Below, piece after piece: positions 44,710 to 52,770 of a DNA stretch of 64,000 nt. The stretch is from AC-32 sp963765785 (GTDB lineage: Bacteria > Actinomycetota > Thermoleophilia > Gaiellales > Gaiellaceae), in assembly GCA_963765785.1 (NCBI GenBank), contig CAVXXW010000018.1:248001-312000 (forward strand), in the 5' to 3' direction. Positions within the stretch are counted from its first letter, which is position 1, and the number at the start of each line of letters is the position of its first letter. Under the pieces are notes generated by a model, which was not told the origin of the DNA, did no database searches, and saw nothing but the letters and a program-made list of their open reading frames with translations. Position numbers and translations under genes: made by a program.

Positions 44710-45935
44710 GTCGATCCGAGCTCCTGCACGAGCGGTCGATCCGCGCACTGCTGACGGCCGAGGTGATCTCGACCACCGGCGCGCAGATGACCTGGGTCGC
44801 GCTGCCCTGGTTCGTCCTGCTGACGACCGGCTCGGCGACGAAGACGACCTTCATGGTCGCCGCCGAGGTGATCGGTCTCGCACTGTTCGGCCTGCCCGGT
44901 GGGCGCGTGCTCGGCCGGCTCGGAGCGCGTCGCACGATGCTGCTCTGCGACGGCGCGCGGGCCCCGCTGATGGCGGTCATCCCGATCCTGCACTGGACCG
45001 GCGGCCTGACCTATCCGATCCTGCTCGCCGTCGCGTTCGCGCTCGGTGCGTTCGCCGCGCCGTACTTCGCCGCGCAGAAGGTGATCGTTCCGGAGCTGCT
45101 TGGCGAGGAGGAGGAGCGGATCACCGAGGCGCAGGCGCTCTTCCAGGCCGCGACGCGCGCAACGCTGCTCGCCGGCCCGGCGCTGGCCGGGATCCTGATC
45201 GGCATCGTCGGCGTGACCCCGGTGCTGCTGATCGACGCCGCGACCTATCTCGTCGCCGTCGTGCTGGTCGCCGGCTTCGTCCCGCACCGGCCGCCGGCCG
45301 CGCAGGAGGACGAGCACCGCGATCTGCGCGCCGGCTTCCGCTTCATCGCCCAGGACCGGCTGCTTCGGGTCTGGTGGCCGACCATCGCCGTGGGCGACGC
45401 GGCCTGGACGGCCTTCTTCGTCGCGGTGCCCGTGCTCGTGCTGACGCGGTTCGGCCACCACCCGGGGATCGTCGGCCTGCTGATCGCCTCCTTCGGGGTC
45501 GGCGCGCTGGTCGGCAACGCAATCGCCTTCCGCTTTCTCACGCGGCGCTACCAGGGCCTGGCCGTGATCGCCGCCTGCGCGCTCGGCCAGGCCGCGCCGC
45601 TCTGGTTTCTCTGGCTGCCGCTGCCCGCGATCGCCCTCGCGGCGCTGATCTTCGCCTCGGGCATCGCGAACGGGCTCGTCAACCCGAGCATGCACGCGAT
45701 CCTGACGCTGCGCGTGCCGCCGCCGCTGCGGCCGAACGTGTTCGCCACCTCGATGGTCGGGTGGGCGGTCGTCAACCCGCTCGGGCTCTTCGTCACCGGC
45801 CCGGTGCTCGATGCCTTCGGGACGACGCCGGTGCTGATCGGCTTCGCGGCCGTTCAGACGGTCTCGATGAGCGTGATCGCGCTCGCCTCGGCGCGCGAGC
45901 TCGGCCGGCAGGGCCTCGAGCCTGCGCCGATCTAG
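44706..45935 (+). CDS. MFS transporter, second of a pair
   Basis: The 409-residue MFS protein has 12 predicted helices with EVISTTGAQMTWVALPWFVLLTTGSATKTTFMVAAEVIG and GGRVLGRLGARRTMLLCDGARA in the loop 2-3 position. It is in the same DHA3-like group as the preceding protein but differs clearly in sequence, so it may be a partner or a diverged duplicate. It overlaps the first MFS gene by ATGA and converges with a DUF1360 gene, overlapping by four bases. Confidence 0.9.
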   Translation: MSRSELLHERSIRALLTAEVISTTGAQMTWVALPWFVLLTTGSATKTTFMVAAEVIGLALFGLPGGRVLGRLGARRTMLLCDGARAPLMAVIPILHWTGGLTYPILLAVAFALGAFAAPYFAAQKVIVPELLGEEEERITEAQALFQAATRATLLAGPALAGILIGIVGVTPVLLIDAATYLVAVVLVAGFVPHRPPAAQEDEHRDLRAGFRFIAQDRLLRVWWPTIAVGDAAWTAFFVAVPVLVLTRFGHHPGIVGLLIASFGVGALVGNAIAFRFLTRRYQGLAVIAACALGQAAPLWFLWLPLPAIALAALIFASGIANGLVNPSMHAILTLRVPPPLRPNVFATSMVGWAVVNPLGLFVTGPVLDAFGTTPVLIGFAAVQTVSMSVIALASARELGRQGLEPAPI

Positions 45936-46399
45936 TCGAGCTCGTTCGCCTTGCCTCTGAGCGCGGTGAAGCCCGCTTGCAGGAAATCGTTGGCGGCAGC
46001 GGCGCCGAGCGACCAGGTCAGCAGCCGCCCGAAACGCGGTGCCACGATCTGCGTCGAAGCGAGCCCTGCCGCGGCCCAGGTGCCGACGCAGCGCGTGCAC
46101 GTCACGAGCTCGCCGATCGCCTGCTGCATGCCGCCCGTACGGACAGGCACCTCGTCGTCGGCGTCCGCCTCGCCCTCGACGAACGGCGCCCGCATCGGCG
46201 CCGAGACGCGATCGTGCGCAAGCGTCCGCGCCGCCTTGAAGCTCGCCAGCGCGAGGATCGCGAAGTCGAGCGACGTCTGGCACTGCGGGTCGCGGTCGAG
46301 CAGCCGGCTGAGCGCTCCGGCGGCGGCGAGCAGCCCCGCGAAGGACCCGGCGATAGCGGCGTAGGCCTCGTAGGGCGGGCGTTCTTGAACGGAACTCAC
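45932..46399 (-). CDS. DUF1360 membrane protein
   Basis: The 155-residue protein has two to three membrane helices. DFAILALASFKAARTLAHDRVSAPMRAPFVEG and the cysteine pair in IGELVTCTRCVGTWAAAGL are the DUF1360 pattern, known from Bacillus spore and actinobacterial proteins of unknown function. It is divergent from uvrB with 18 bases between the starts, so both share one promoter region. Confidence 0.8.
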   Translation of the reverse strand: MSSVQERPPYEAYAAIAGSFAGLLAAAGALSRLLDRDPQCQTSLDFAILALASFKAARTLAHDRVSAPMRAPFVEGEADADDEVPVRTGGMQQAIGELVTCTRCVGTWAAAGLASTQIVAPRFGRLLTWSLGAAAANDFLQAGFTALRGKANELD

Positions 46400-46404
46400 C
46401 CCGC

Positions 46405-46410
46405 TACCCT
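46405..46410 (+). promoter_or_regulatory. -10 element of uvrB
   Basis: TACCCT ends seven bases before the uvrB ATG. A CGTTCTTGAACG palindrome at 46380-46391 is in the -35 region, but its half-sites are in the opposite order to a LexA box. Confidence 0.45.
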
Positions 46411-46417
46411 TGAGCGA

Positions 46418-48424
46418 ATGGCCGAGTTCAAAACCTCGCAGGCGTACAAGCCGACGGGCGACCAGCCGTCAGCGATCGCCGAGTTGTCCGAGGGACTCGC
46501 CGCCGGTGAGCGCTACCAGACGCTGCTCGGCGCGACCGGAACCGGCAAGACGGCGACGATGGCCTGGATCGTCGAGCAGATCCAGCGGCCGACGCTGCTG
46601 ATCGCGCACAACAAGACGCTGGCGGCCCAGCTCTGCAACGAGCTGCGGGAGTTCTTCCCCGACAACGCGGTCGAGTACTTCGTCTCGTACTACGACTACT
46701 ACCAGCCCGAGGCGTACGTCCCGCAGGCCGACCTCTACATCGAGAAGGACAGCTCGCGGAACGACGACATCGACCGGCTGCGCCACGCGGCGACCGCCGC
46801 GCTGCTCTCGCGCCGCGACGTGATCATCGTCGCCTCGGTCTCGTGCATCTACGGCCTCGGCTCGCCAGAGGAATACGAGAAGCGCGTCGTCCTGCTCGCT
46901 CAGGGCGAGGAGCACGACCGCGATCTCGTGCTGCGCAAGCTGGTCGACATCCAGTACGCGCGGAACGACACGCTGCTCGGCCGCGGCAAGTTCCGCGTCA
47001 AGGGCGACGTGGTCGAGGTGCAGCCTGCGCACATGGAGTCGGCCTACCGGATCTCGTTCTTCGGCGACGAGGTCGAGCAGATCACGCATTTCGACCCGCT
47101 CACCGGCGAGGTCTACGCCAAGCTCGAGCACCTCGCGATCTTCCCCGCCACGCAGTACGTGACCTCGAAGCCGACCGTCGAGCGCGCCTCCGAGCAGATT
47201 CGGCACGAGCTCGAGGAGCAGGTCAAGCAGTTCGAGGCCGACGGGAAGATGCTCGAGGCCCACCGCATCCGGCAGCGCACCGAGTACGACCTCGAGATGA
47301 TGCAGGAGCTCGGCTTCTGCAACGGGATCGAGAACTACTCGCGGCACCTCGACGGCCGCCCCCCGGGCTCGGCACCGCACACGCTGCTCGACTTCTTCCC
47401 GTCCGACTTCGTGGTCTTCGTGGACGAGTCGCACCAGACCGTCCCGCAGGTCGGCGGCATGTACGAGGGCGACCGCTCGCGCAAGGAGACGCTCGTCGAG
47501 CACGGCTTCCGGCTGCCGTCGGCGCTCGACAACCGGCCGCTGCGGTTCGACGAGTTCCTCGGCAAGGTGCAGCAGCTGGTGTTCATGTCGGCGACGCCCG
47601 GACCGTACGAGCTGCGCCACTCGACGCGGATCGCCGAGCAGCTGATCCGCCCGACCGGGATCGTCGACCCCGAGGTCGAGCTGCGCGCGACGAAGAACCA
47701 GATCGACGACCTGCTGAACGAGATCCGCCGCCGCGAGGAGGTTGGCGAGCGCGTGCTCGTCACGACGTTGACGAAGAAGATGGCCGAGGACCTGACCGAC
47801 TACCTGCTCGAGTCCGGCGTGAAGGCGCGCTACCTGCACTCCGAGATCGACACGCTGGAGCGGATCCAGATCATCCGCGAGCTCCGGCTCGGCGAGTACG
47901 ACGTGCTCGTCGGCGTCAACCTGCTGCGCGAGGGGCTCGACCTGCCGGAGGTCTCGCTGGTCGCGATCCTCGACGCCGACAAGGAGGGCTTCCTCCGCGG
48001 CCAGACGGCGCTGATCCAGACGATCGGGCGCGCGGCGCGGAACGTGAACGGCAAGGTCCTGATGTACGCGGACAAGCACACGGAGGCGATCAAGTTCGCG
48101 CTCGAGGAGACCGACCGCCGCCGCGCCAAGCAGCTCGCCTACAACGAGGAGCATGGCATCACGCCGGAGTCGATCGTCAAGGGTGTCTCCGACATCGCGG
48201 AGTTCCTCGCGCTCGAGTCGCCGACGGTGCCGGGCCGCCGACGCAGAGGCAAGGCCGAGGTCGAGGGCATGGCGCCGGCCGAGCTCGAGAGGCTCGCGAT
48301 CCAGCTCGAGGAAGAGATGTTCGCAGCGGCCGAGGAGCTCCGCTTCGAGTACGCGGCGAAGCTGCGCGACGAGATCAAGGACCTGCGCCGCGAGCTTCAG
48401 GCCGCGGCGGAGGCGCCGGCGTGA
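46418..48424 (+). CDS. uvrB: UvrABC system protein B
   Basis: Full-length 668-residue UvrB of nucleotide excision repair. GATGTGKT (Walker A), the beta-hairpin region VSYYDYYQPEAYVPQ, FVDESHQTVPQ (motif II), FMSATPGPYE, LREGLDLPEVSLVAILDADKEGF, QTIGRAARN (motif VI) and the C-terminal UVR domain (LEEEMFAAAEELRFEYAAKLRDEIKDLR) that contacts UvrC are present. UvrB receives the lesion from UvrA, encoded about 4 kb downstream. The ATG follows its -10 by seven bases. Confidence 0.98.
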   Translation: MAEFKTSQAYKPTGDQPSAIAELSEGLAAGERYQTLLGATGTGKTATMAWIVEQIQRPTLLIAHNKTLAAQLCNELREFFPDNAVEYFVSYYDYYQPEAYVPQADLYIEKDSSRNDDIDRLRHAATAALLSRRDVIIVASVSCIYGLGSPEEYEKRVVLLAQGEEHDRDLVLRKLVDIQYARNDTLLGRGKFRVKGDVVEVQPAHMESAYRISFFGDEVEQITHFDPLTGEVYAKLEHLAIFPATQYVTSKPTVERASEQIRHELEEQVKQFEADGKMLEAHRIRQRTEYDLEMMQELGFCNGIENYSRHLDGRPPGSAPHTLLDFFPSDFVVFVDESHQTVPQVGGMYEGDRSRKETLVEHGFRLPSALDNRPLRFDEFLGKVQQLVFMSATPGPYELRHSTRIAEQLIRPTGIVDPEVELRATKNQIDDLLNEIRRREEVGERVLVTTLTKKMAEDLTDYLLESGVKARYLHSEIDTLERIQIIRELRLGEYDVLVGVNLLREGLDLPEVSLVAILDADKEGFLRGQTALIQTIGRAARNVNGKVLMYADKHTEAIKFALEETDRRRAKQLAYNEEHGITPESIVKGVSDIAEFLALESPTVPGRRRRGKAEVEGMAPAELERLAIQLEEEMFAAAEELRFEYAAKLRDEIKDLRRELQAAAEAPA

Positions 48425-48705
48425 CGCTCGCGTTCGTCCTCTTCATCCTGCTCTGGGGCTTGATCCTCGGCGGCCTCGCGCGACTTGCCGTCCCGGGCCC
48501 TGACCCGATGCCGATCTGGCTGACGATCGCGATCGGGATCGGCGGCTCGCTGATCGGCGGGATCGTGACGCGGATCTTCTTCGGGTCCGGCGTCAGCTTC
48601 TTCTTTGCCTTCCTCGGCGCTCTGCTCCTCGTAGTCCTCTACCGCAAGTACGTGCAGCACCGTCCGATCACCGGGCCCGGCGCGCGACGGCCGCCGGCCC
48701 CGTAG
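48421..48705 (+). CDS. small membrane protein, GlsB/YeaQ/YmgE-like
   Basis: The 94-residue protein has three hydrophobic helices: LAFVLFILLWGLILGGLARLAVPG, IWLTIAIGIGGSLIGGIVTRIFFG and FFFAFLGALLLVVLYRKYV. The pattern is that of transglycosylase-associated/GlsB-type stress proteins. The GTG start lies in the uvrB stop codon (GTGA). Function unknown. It converges on the phosphoesterase gene with four bases between the stops. Confidence 0.75.
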   Translation: MTLAFVLFILLWGLILGGLARLAVPGPDPMPIWLTIAIGIGGSLIGGIVTRIFFGSGVSFFFAFLGALLLVVLYRKYVQHRPITGPGARRPPAP

Positions 48706-48709
48706 GACC

Positions 48710-49531
48710 CTAGGCAGGCGCTGTTCCAAGCGCCTCGCGGCCGCGCGGGAACGTCCGCGTGGCCGTGAGCCCCCAGTCGTCCTCGCGCCAGGTGTACGTG
48801 TGGACGAGCAACGACTCGGCGTTCGCCACGTAGACGTGCAGTCCCCGCGCCTCGCCTCGGCGGCTGGGCCGTGGCTGGCCGAGCCCGGGCGCGATCGAGA
48901 CGGTCACGCCGCGCAGGCCGTCACGCTCGACCTCGAACTCGTGGCGCTCGCTGACGGCGGCCTGGTGGATGTGGCCGGCGAGGATCAGCTCAGCGCCGGC
49001 GTCGACGAGGCCGGCCAGCACCACGGAGCGGCGCGAGACCGGGCGCTTGCGGGAGCGCCACGGCGCCCCGATCAGGTGGTGGTGCAGGCAGACGACCTTG
49101 AGCGCGCCGGTCGGAGAGTCGGCGAGAAGCTCGGCGGCCCGCGCGATCTGGCCGCTGCGGATGCCGCCAGACTGGTGCCGCCAGGGCCGGACGGAGTTCA
49201 GCCCGACGACGACCAGGGCGTCCGAGCGGAAGACGGGCTCGACCGTCTCCCACTGGCGCTCGAACTCCGCCCACGGGCGCGTGAAGCGGGCGGGGAAGCT
49301 GTACGGGATGTCGTGGTTGCCGGGGATCACGAGCAGCGGCCGGCCGAGGCTGCGGAGGAAGTCGGCGGCGCGTTCGTGCTCGCGGCGCCGGCCGCGGTGG
49401 GTCAGGTCGCCGGTGACGGCGATCAGCTCGGGCGAAACGCGCTCGACCAGCGGCGCGAGGCGCTCCTCGACGGCCATTTCCTCCACGCTTCCCGCGTGCA
49501 GATCCGAGATGTGGAGGAGCCGTCTAGCCAA
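48710..49531 (-). CDS. metallophosphoesterase (calcineurin-like)
   Basis: The 273-residue calcineurin-like phosphoesterase has all metal motifs in order: HISDLHAG, VTGDLTHRG, PGNHD, HHHLIG and LAGHIHQA. It resembles 3',5'-cyclic nucleotide phosphodiesterases and Icc-type enzymes; the substrate is not known. The start is TTG 49531, and TATAGC on the minus strand about eleven bases upstream is a possible -10 overlapping the divergent promoter of the next gene. Confidence 0.9.
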   Translation of the reverse strand: MARRLLHISDLHAGSVEEMAVEERLAPLVERVSPELIAVTGDLTHRGRRREHERAADFLRSLGRPLLVIPGNHDIPYSFPARFTRPWAEFERQWETVEPVFRSDALVVVGLNSVRPWRHQSGGIRSGQIARAAELLADSPTGALKVVCLHHHLIGAPWRSRKRPVSRRSVVLAGLVDAGAELILAGHIHQAAVSERHEFEVERDGLRGVTVSIAPGLGQPRPSRRGEARGLHVYVANAESLLVHTYTWREDDWGLTATRTFPRGREALGTAPA

Positions 49532-49544
49532 CGCCGAACCAGGC

Positions 49545-49552
49545 TATACACT
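49545..49552 (+). promoter_or_regulatory. -10 region of the 79-residue membrane protein gene
   Basis: TATACACT offers TATACA or TACACT as -10; TACACT ends six bases before the ATG, so the mRNA is probably leaderless. The same bases read TATAGC-like on the other strand for the phosphoesterase gene. Confidence 0.5.
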
Positions 49553-49558
49553 CAAATC

Positions 49559-49798
49559 ATGGCCGAAGAATCAGCCGAAATCTTCGACGATCTGTACCTC
49601 GGCCTGCGCGCCGGTGGCGCCTTGCGCAAGCAGCGGCGCGGCGAGCCGCTGACCACCGAGGACCAGGAGGCGCTTGGCCGCTGGTCCCGGCTCTCGTCGT
49701 GGCGGAAGGCGCTCGCGATCGGCGCCTTCTCGGTCGGCACCTTCGGCCTCGGCTTCACCCTCGGCGGCCTCATCTTCGGCCGCTGGCGCAAGGCTTGA
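49559..49798 (+). CDS. small single-span membrane protein of unknown function
   Basis: The 79-residue protein begins MAEESAEIFDDLYLGLRAGG, has a basic middle and one glycine-rich membrane helix (ALAIGAFSVGTFGLGFTLGGLIFG) before a basic end GRWRKA. The leaderless-type promoter and good codon use support it as a real gene. It resembles no family I know. Confidence 0.65.
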   Translation: MAEESAEIFDDLYLGLRAGGALRKQRRGEPLTTEDQEALGRWSRLSSWRKALAIGAFSVGTFGLGFTLGGLIFGRWRKA

Positions 49799-49808
49799 GA
49801 CAGTCGCA

Positions 49809-49821
49809 CCGGCAAAGCCGG
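49809..49821. terminator. short hairpin between convergent genes
   Basis: CCGGC-AAA-GCCGG lies 11 bases after the small membrane protein gene and before the AI-2E remnant on the other strand. The stem has only five pairs and no T-run, so the call is weak. Confidence 0.3.
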
Positions 49822-49855
49822 CACGACCTCTCTTGGCGGCATCGCAAGCGACGCC

Positions 49856-50508
49856 TTAGCTAGAAGACTCCTTCGGATTCGCGAACAACACGGCCGGCAC
49901 GTCCTCCTCGGCCGGGTCCTTGTCGCGGACGATCACGTCCAGCAGTGTTGCGAGCACGGCTACGAACGGCGTCGCCATCAGCACGTAGAAGCCGCCGAAC
50001 AGCAGGCCGATCGCGCTCACGGAGACCAGCACGAGCAGCGGCGAGAGCCCGGTCACGTGACCCATCACGCGCGGGATGACGACGTAGTCCTCGAGCTGGC
50101 GGACGACGAGGACGACAACCCCGGCGAGGATCGCGACGTGCACGGACGCGGTGAGACCGACGCCGACCGCGAGCACTCCGGCCAGCAGCGGCCCGATCAC
50201 CGGCACGATCTCAACCACGCCCGCGAAGGCGCCCAGCAGCAACCAGAAGGGCATGCCGATCGCCCAGAACGCAAGCGACAGCACCGTCGCAACGAAGGCG
50301 ATCAGGAGCAGCTGCCCGCGTACGAACGCGCCGAGCTTGGCGTCGATCAGCTCCCAGGTGTCGCGCACGACGCGACGATGCTTGCGGGAGACCATCGAAT
50401 TGACGAAGCGGATCGTCCGATCACGCTCGAAGATCTAGTAGGCGGCCGTCGCGAAGACGAAGAACACGCCGACGATCAGGCCCCGGACGCGGTGCTCTCG
50501 CCGCGTTG
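49856..50508 (-). pseudogene. AI-2E/PerM family transporter remnant, N-terminally truncated with an in-frame stop
   Basis: From about 50508 down, the minus frame reads GLIVGVFFVFATAAY, then TAG (50437-50435), then IFERDRTIRFVNSMVSRKHRRVV and the normal C-terminal half of an AI-2E family transporter. Relatives usually have tryptophan (TGG) at that stop, so TGG to TAG is likely. The first 160 or so residues are absent, replaced by the PH-domain gene region. A shorter ORF could be made from ATG 50395 (179 residues, KLGAFVRGQLLLIAFV onward), but it would lack the first helices. Confidence 0.7.
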
Positions 50509-50561
50509 CGTTTGCCGCAAACGCAGGAACGGCGCGGGTTGCGGCGAAGCCGGTCGGCCCC

Positions 50562-50984
50562 ATGGTCTCGCGGGACGAAGAGATCTGCTTCGACGCGCGC
50601 CGGCACGGCGTGGTGCTCGCGCGACCGTTCGCGCAGGCGGCAGTGCTCTCGCTGCTCGGGGCCGTACTCCTCGCGCAACCGTGGCCGCTGCTCGTTCCGG
50701 GCGCGGCGCTCGTGGTGGTCGCGGCGGCGGTCGTCCTGCGGGCGGTCTGGCGCTGGGAGCGGACGCGGCTCGTCGTCACGACGGAGAAGGTGTGCGTCGT
50801 CGACGGGACGCTGCGGCGGCGGTCGTCGGCGGTGCGCCTGCGCACGGTCGAGAAGCTCGAGCTCGAGCAGAGTATGGCGGGGCGGCTGCTCGGCTACGGG
50901 ACGCTCGTGGCCGGGCCGCTCGAGATCGACCACGTGCCGGAGGCGCGCAGCGTGTACCGCCTCGTCGAGCGCCTCGCCGGCTGA
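50562..50984 (+). CDS. bacterial PH domain (bPH2/YdbS-like) membrane protein
   Basis: The 140-residue protein has two close membrane helices (VLSLLGAVLLAQPWPLLVPGAALVVVAAAVVL) and then a bPH2 domain: WERTRLVVTTEKVCVVDGTLRRRSSAVRLRTVEKLELEQSMAGRLLGYGTLVAGPL. This matches the DUF304/YdbS pattern, membrane proteins of uncertain function. It stands alone, divergent from the decayed AI-2E gene. Confidence 0.82.
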   Translation: MVSRDEEICFDARRHGVVLARPFAQAAVLSLLGAVLLAQPWPLLVPGAALVVVAAAVVLRAVWRWERTRLVVTTEKVCVVDGTLRRRSSAVRLRTVEKLELEQSMAGRLLGYGTLVAGPLEIDHVPEARSVYRLVERLAG

Positions 50985-51296
50985 TTCCGAGGCGCCGCCG
51001 GTCCAGGTTCGTGCCCGACGGACGCACCGCCCGCATCTTGAGCCACGTGCTTGCCGAGTCGTTCGTGACAGTCGTCCCGGGCGCCAACGTGGTCGTGTTC
51101 GTCTGGCTACTCGCCGTCGAGTCCCCGCTGGCGATCGCCCGCGTCGACCGCTACGCGCACGAAACGCGGTGACGAGCTTCGTCGGGACGGGCGCGCAGGG
51201 CTCGGGGCTGTTCGAGTTCTGGCCGGGCTGCTGCTCGCGCCCGCGTACCCCGCTGGCTTTCGTGGTCGCGGGCGCGACCGAGGTCAACCGAACCGA
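50985..51296. other. 312-base region without a confident gene
   Basis: It holds a possible 53-residue ORF (51011-51172) and a second frame running from GTG 51169 to a stop at 51300. Neither has a clear family match or a good ribosome-binding site. The stretch may be decayed coding sequence next to the AI-2E remnant. Confidence 0.5.
51011..51172 (+). CDS. possible 53-residue membrane protein
   Basis: From GTG 51011 the frame reads VPDGRTARILSHVLAESFVTVVPG, then a hydrophobic segment ANVVVFVWLLAVESPLAIARV and a basic end. One membrane helix is likely. No SD or promoter is convincing, so it may be a remnant. Confidence 0.3.
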   Translation: MPDGRTARILSHVLAESFVTVVPGANVVVFVWLLAVESPLAIARVDRYAHETR

Positions 51297-52466
51297 CTAG
51301 GCCGCCCAGCGGCCTGCGTCGAGGTCCGCATACGCGGCGGCACGCTCGTGCGGCAGCCGCCGCTTGGCGTCGAGCGGCACCCGCTTGAAGCCGATCTGGT
51401 AACGGCCGGGCGGCGCCAGGGTCCCGCGCTTGCACCAGAGCCAGAGGTAGTACACCGCCCCGATCGGCGGCAGGACGAGGGCCTGCAACAGCGCGTAATA
51501 CGGGTAGATGATCATCCAGCGGCTGCGCACGCTCCAGTTCGAGAAGAAGCACACGCCCGTGTAGAGCAGCACGACAAACGGCAGGATCGTCGTGACGTGA
51601 CGGACGTCCACGAGCTCGTTCCACTTCGCGGTCCACAGCAGCCATACGACGCAGGCCGTGTAGATGAAGGTCAGCGGGAAGCGGAGGGTTTGGTCGGCAT
51701 TCACGAACGCCATGCGGAAGCTGCCGGACCACCACATCATCCGCTGGCGGAACCAGGCGCGGAACGTCTCGGGCGCGTCCGTGTAGAAACGTACGTCGAC
51801 ATGGCGGACGCTGAGCCGGAAATGGCGTGCGATCACGCCCGTCTCGATGTCCTCGCCCGGGAACCAGAACGAGTGGGAGCCGAGCATCCGCCGCAGCGAG
51901 TCCGTCCGCGCGATCATGCAGGCGCCGCTCGTCATCCACGGCCGGTTATGTCGCCCCAGCATCGACATGTCGTACTCGACGGCCTGGAGCTTCTCGATCA
52001 GCGTCTGTCGGCGCGCGACCGTTACCTTGACGCTGCACAGGTCGGCCCCGGCGGCGCGCACGGCAGAGACGACTGCGCCGGGATCGTCACGGGAGACCGT
52101 GTCGCCGTCGATGCGAATCACGTAGGTTGTGGCGACGCTCCGCAGCGCGTCGAAGACGAGCTCGGGGCACGAGACCCGGCCGCTGAGACGCGCGGTGTGG
52201 ACGCGCCAGCCGCGCCCGCGCAGCTCCGCGACGAAGCGCTCCATCTTCGGGCTGTCGACGTTGACGGCCAGGAGGACGTTGGCACGGTACTGCCAGAGGT
52301 ACTCGCCATTCCGGAAGTAGCGCGGGTCGCCGAAGATCGGCACGACCAGGGTGTAGTCGCTCGTCGTCTCGTCGCCGACCGAGATCACCCGCCCCCAGCG
52401 GGAGGCGAGGTTCTGCATGTCGAGCGCGACGAGGACGGAGAGCAGGATCAGCGCTGACCAGGTCAG
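51297..52466 (-). CDS. family 2 glycosyltransferase, membrane-anchored, probable CTG start
   Basis: The 389-residue GT2 has an N-terminal membrane helix, a GT-A domain (YTLVVPIFGDPRYF, IDGDT as the DxD site, FPGEDIETG, and FRQRMMWWSGSF in the QxxRW position) and four C-terminal helices, as in hyaluronan- or cellulose-synthase-like enzymes. The ordinary ATG at 52418 would delete the N-terminal helix. CTG 52466 restores MTWSALILLSVLVALDM and has GAGGGAG six bases upstream. It directly follows a 53-residue membrane peptide in the same frame, separated by a single TAG. Confidence 0.82.
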   Translation of the reverse strand: MTWSALILLSVLVALDMQNLASRWGRVISVGDETTSDYTLVVPIFGDPRYFRNGEYLWQYRANVLLAVNVDSPKMERFVAELRGRGWRVHTARLSGRVSCPELVFDALRSVATTYVIRIDGDTVSRDDPGAVVSAVRAAGADLCSVKVTVARRQTLIEKLQAVEYDMSMLGRHNRPWMTSGACMIARTDSLRRMLGSHSFWFPGEDIETGVIARHFRLSVRHVDVRFYTDAPETFRAWFRQRMMWWSGSFRMAFVNADQTLRFPLTFIYTACVVWLLWTAKWNELVDVRHVTTILPFVVLLYTGVCFFSNWSVRSRWMIIYPYYALLQALVLPPIGAVYYLWLWCKRGTLAPPGRYQIGFKRVPLDAKRRLPHERAAAYADLDAGRWAA

Positions 52467-52628
52467 CTACTGCTCCCTCGAGCCGCGCGTCCGGGGCGTG
52501 AGCTCGAGCGCGACGAGGGTGCCGACGAGCAAGGCGAGCATCAGGACGGTCGTGACCCACAGCGTCGTCCCGAAGGTCGTCATGACCCCGAGCAGCGAGG
52601 CTGCTGCAAATCCGGCGCGAAGTGCCAT
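52467..52628 (-). CDS. 53-residue membrane peptide upstream of the GT2 gene
   Basis: The ORF begins MALRAGFAAASLLGVMTTFG, continues with a hydrophobic TTLWVTTVLMLALLVGTLVAL and ends RTRGSREQ. A good AGGAGA ribosome-binding site lies seven bases before the ATG. It is in the same frame as the glycosyltransferase, separated only by TAG, so the two are co-transcribed and translation is probably coupled. Two membrane segments are likely. Function unknown. Confidence 0.65.
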   Translation of the reverse strand: MALRAGFAAASLLGVMTTFGTTLWVTTVLMLALLVGTLVALELTPRTRGSREQ

Positions 52629-52650
52629 CTGGCTGTCTCCTTTGGGTTGT

Positions 52651-52714
52651 GTTCCGCAGGAACAGCCGCAGGCTGGCGTCTTCGGCGCTGTCGGGTTGAG
52701 GCCTCACCCCCGAC
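52651..52714 (-). other. structured leader of the membrane peptide/GT2 operon
   Basis: On the minus strand: a stem GTCGGG/CCCGAC (52714-52709 with 52695-52690) enclosing a TGAGGCCTCA palindrome, then two adjacent hairpins with TGC loops, CAGCC-TGC-GGCTG (52675-52663) and GTTCC-TGC-GGAAC (52663-52651). The ribosome-binding site follows about 10 bases later. The compact set suggests a regulatory RNA leader, but I do not recognise a riboswitch family. Confidence 0.45.
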
Positions 52715-52754
52715 CCAGGGATTTACTCACTCGGTCGCCTGTAGCGGCCCCAAA

Positions 52755-52770
52755 GCGAACACTTGTTCGC
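52755..52770 (+). promoter_or_regulatory. lexA box: LexA/SOS box of uvrA
   Basis: GCGAACACTTGTTCGC is a near-perfect inverted repeat with the CGAAC-N4-GTTCG core of Gram-positive and actinobacterial LexA sites. It overlaps the -35 (TTGTTC) of the uvrA promoter, so LexA should repress uvrA until DNA damage. Confidence 0.85.

Noticed and set aside
46380..46391. LexA box upstream of uvrB
   Set aside because: CGTTCTTGAACG has the half-sites in reverse order and wrong spacing compared with GAAC-N4-GTTC.
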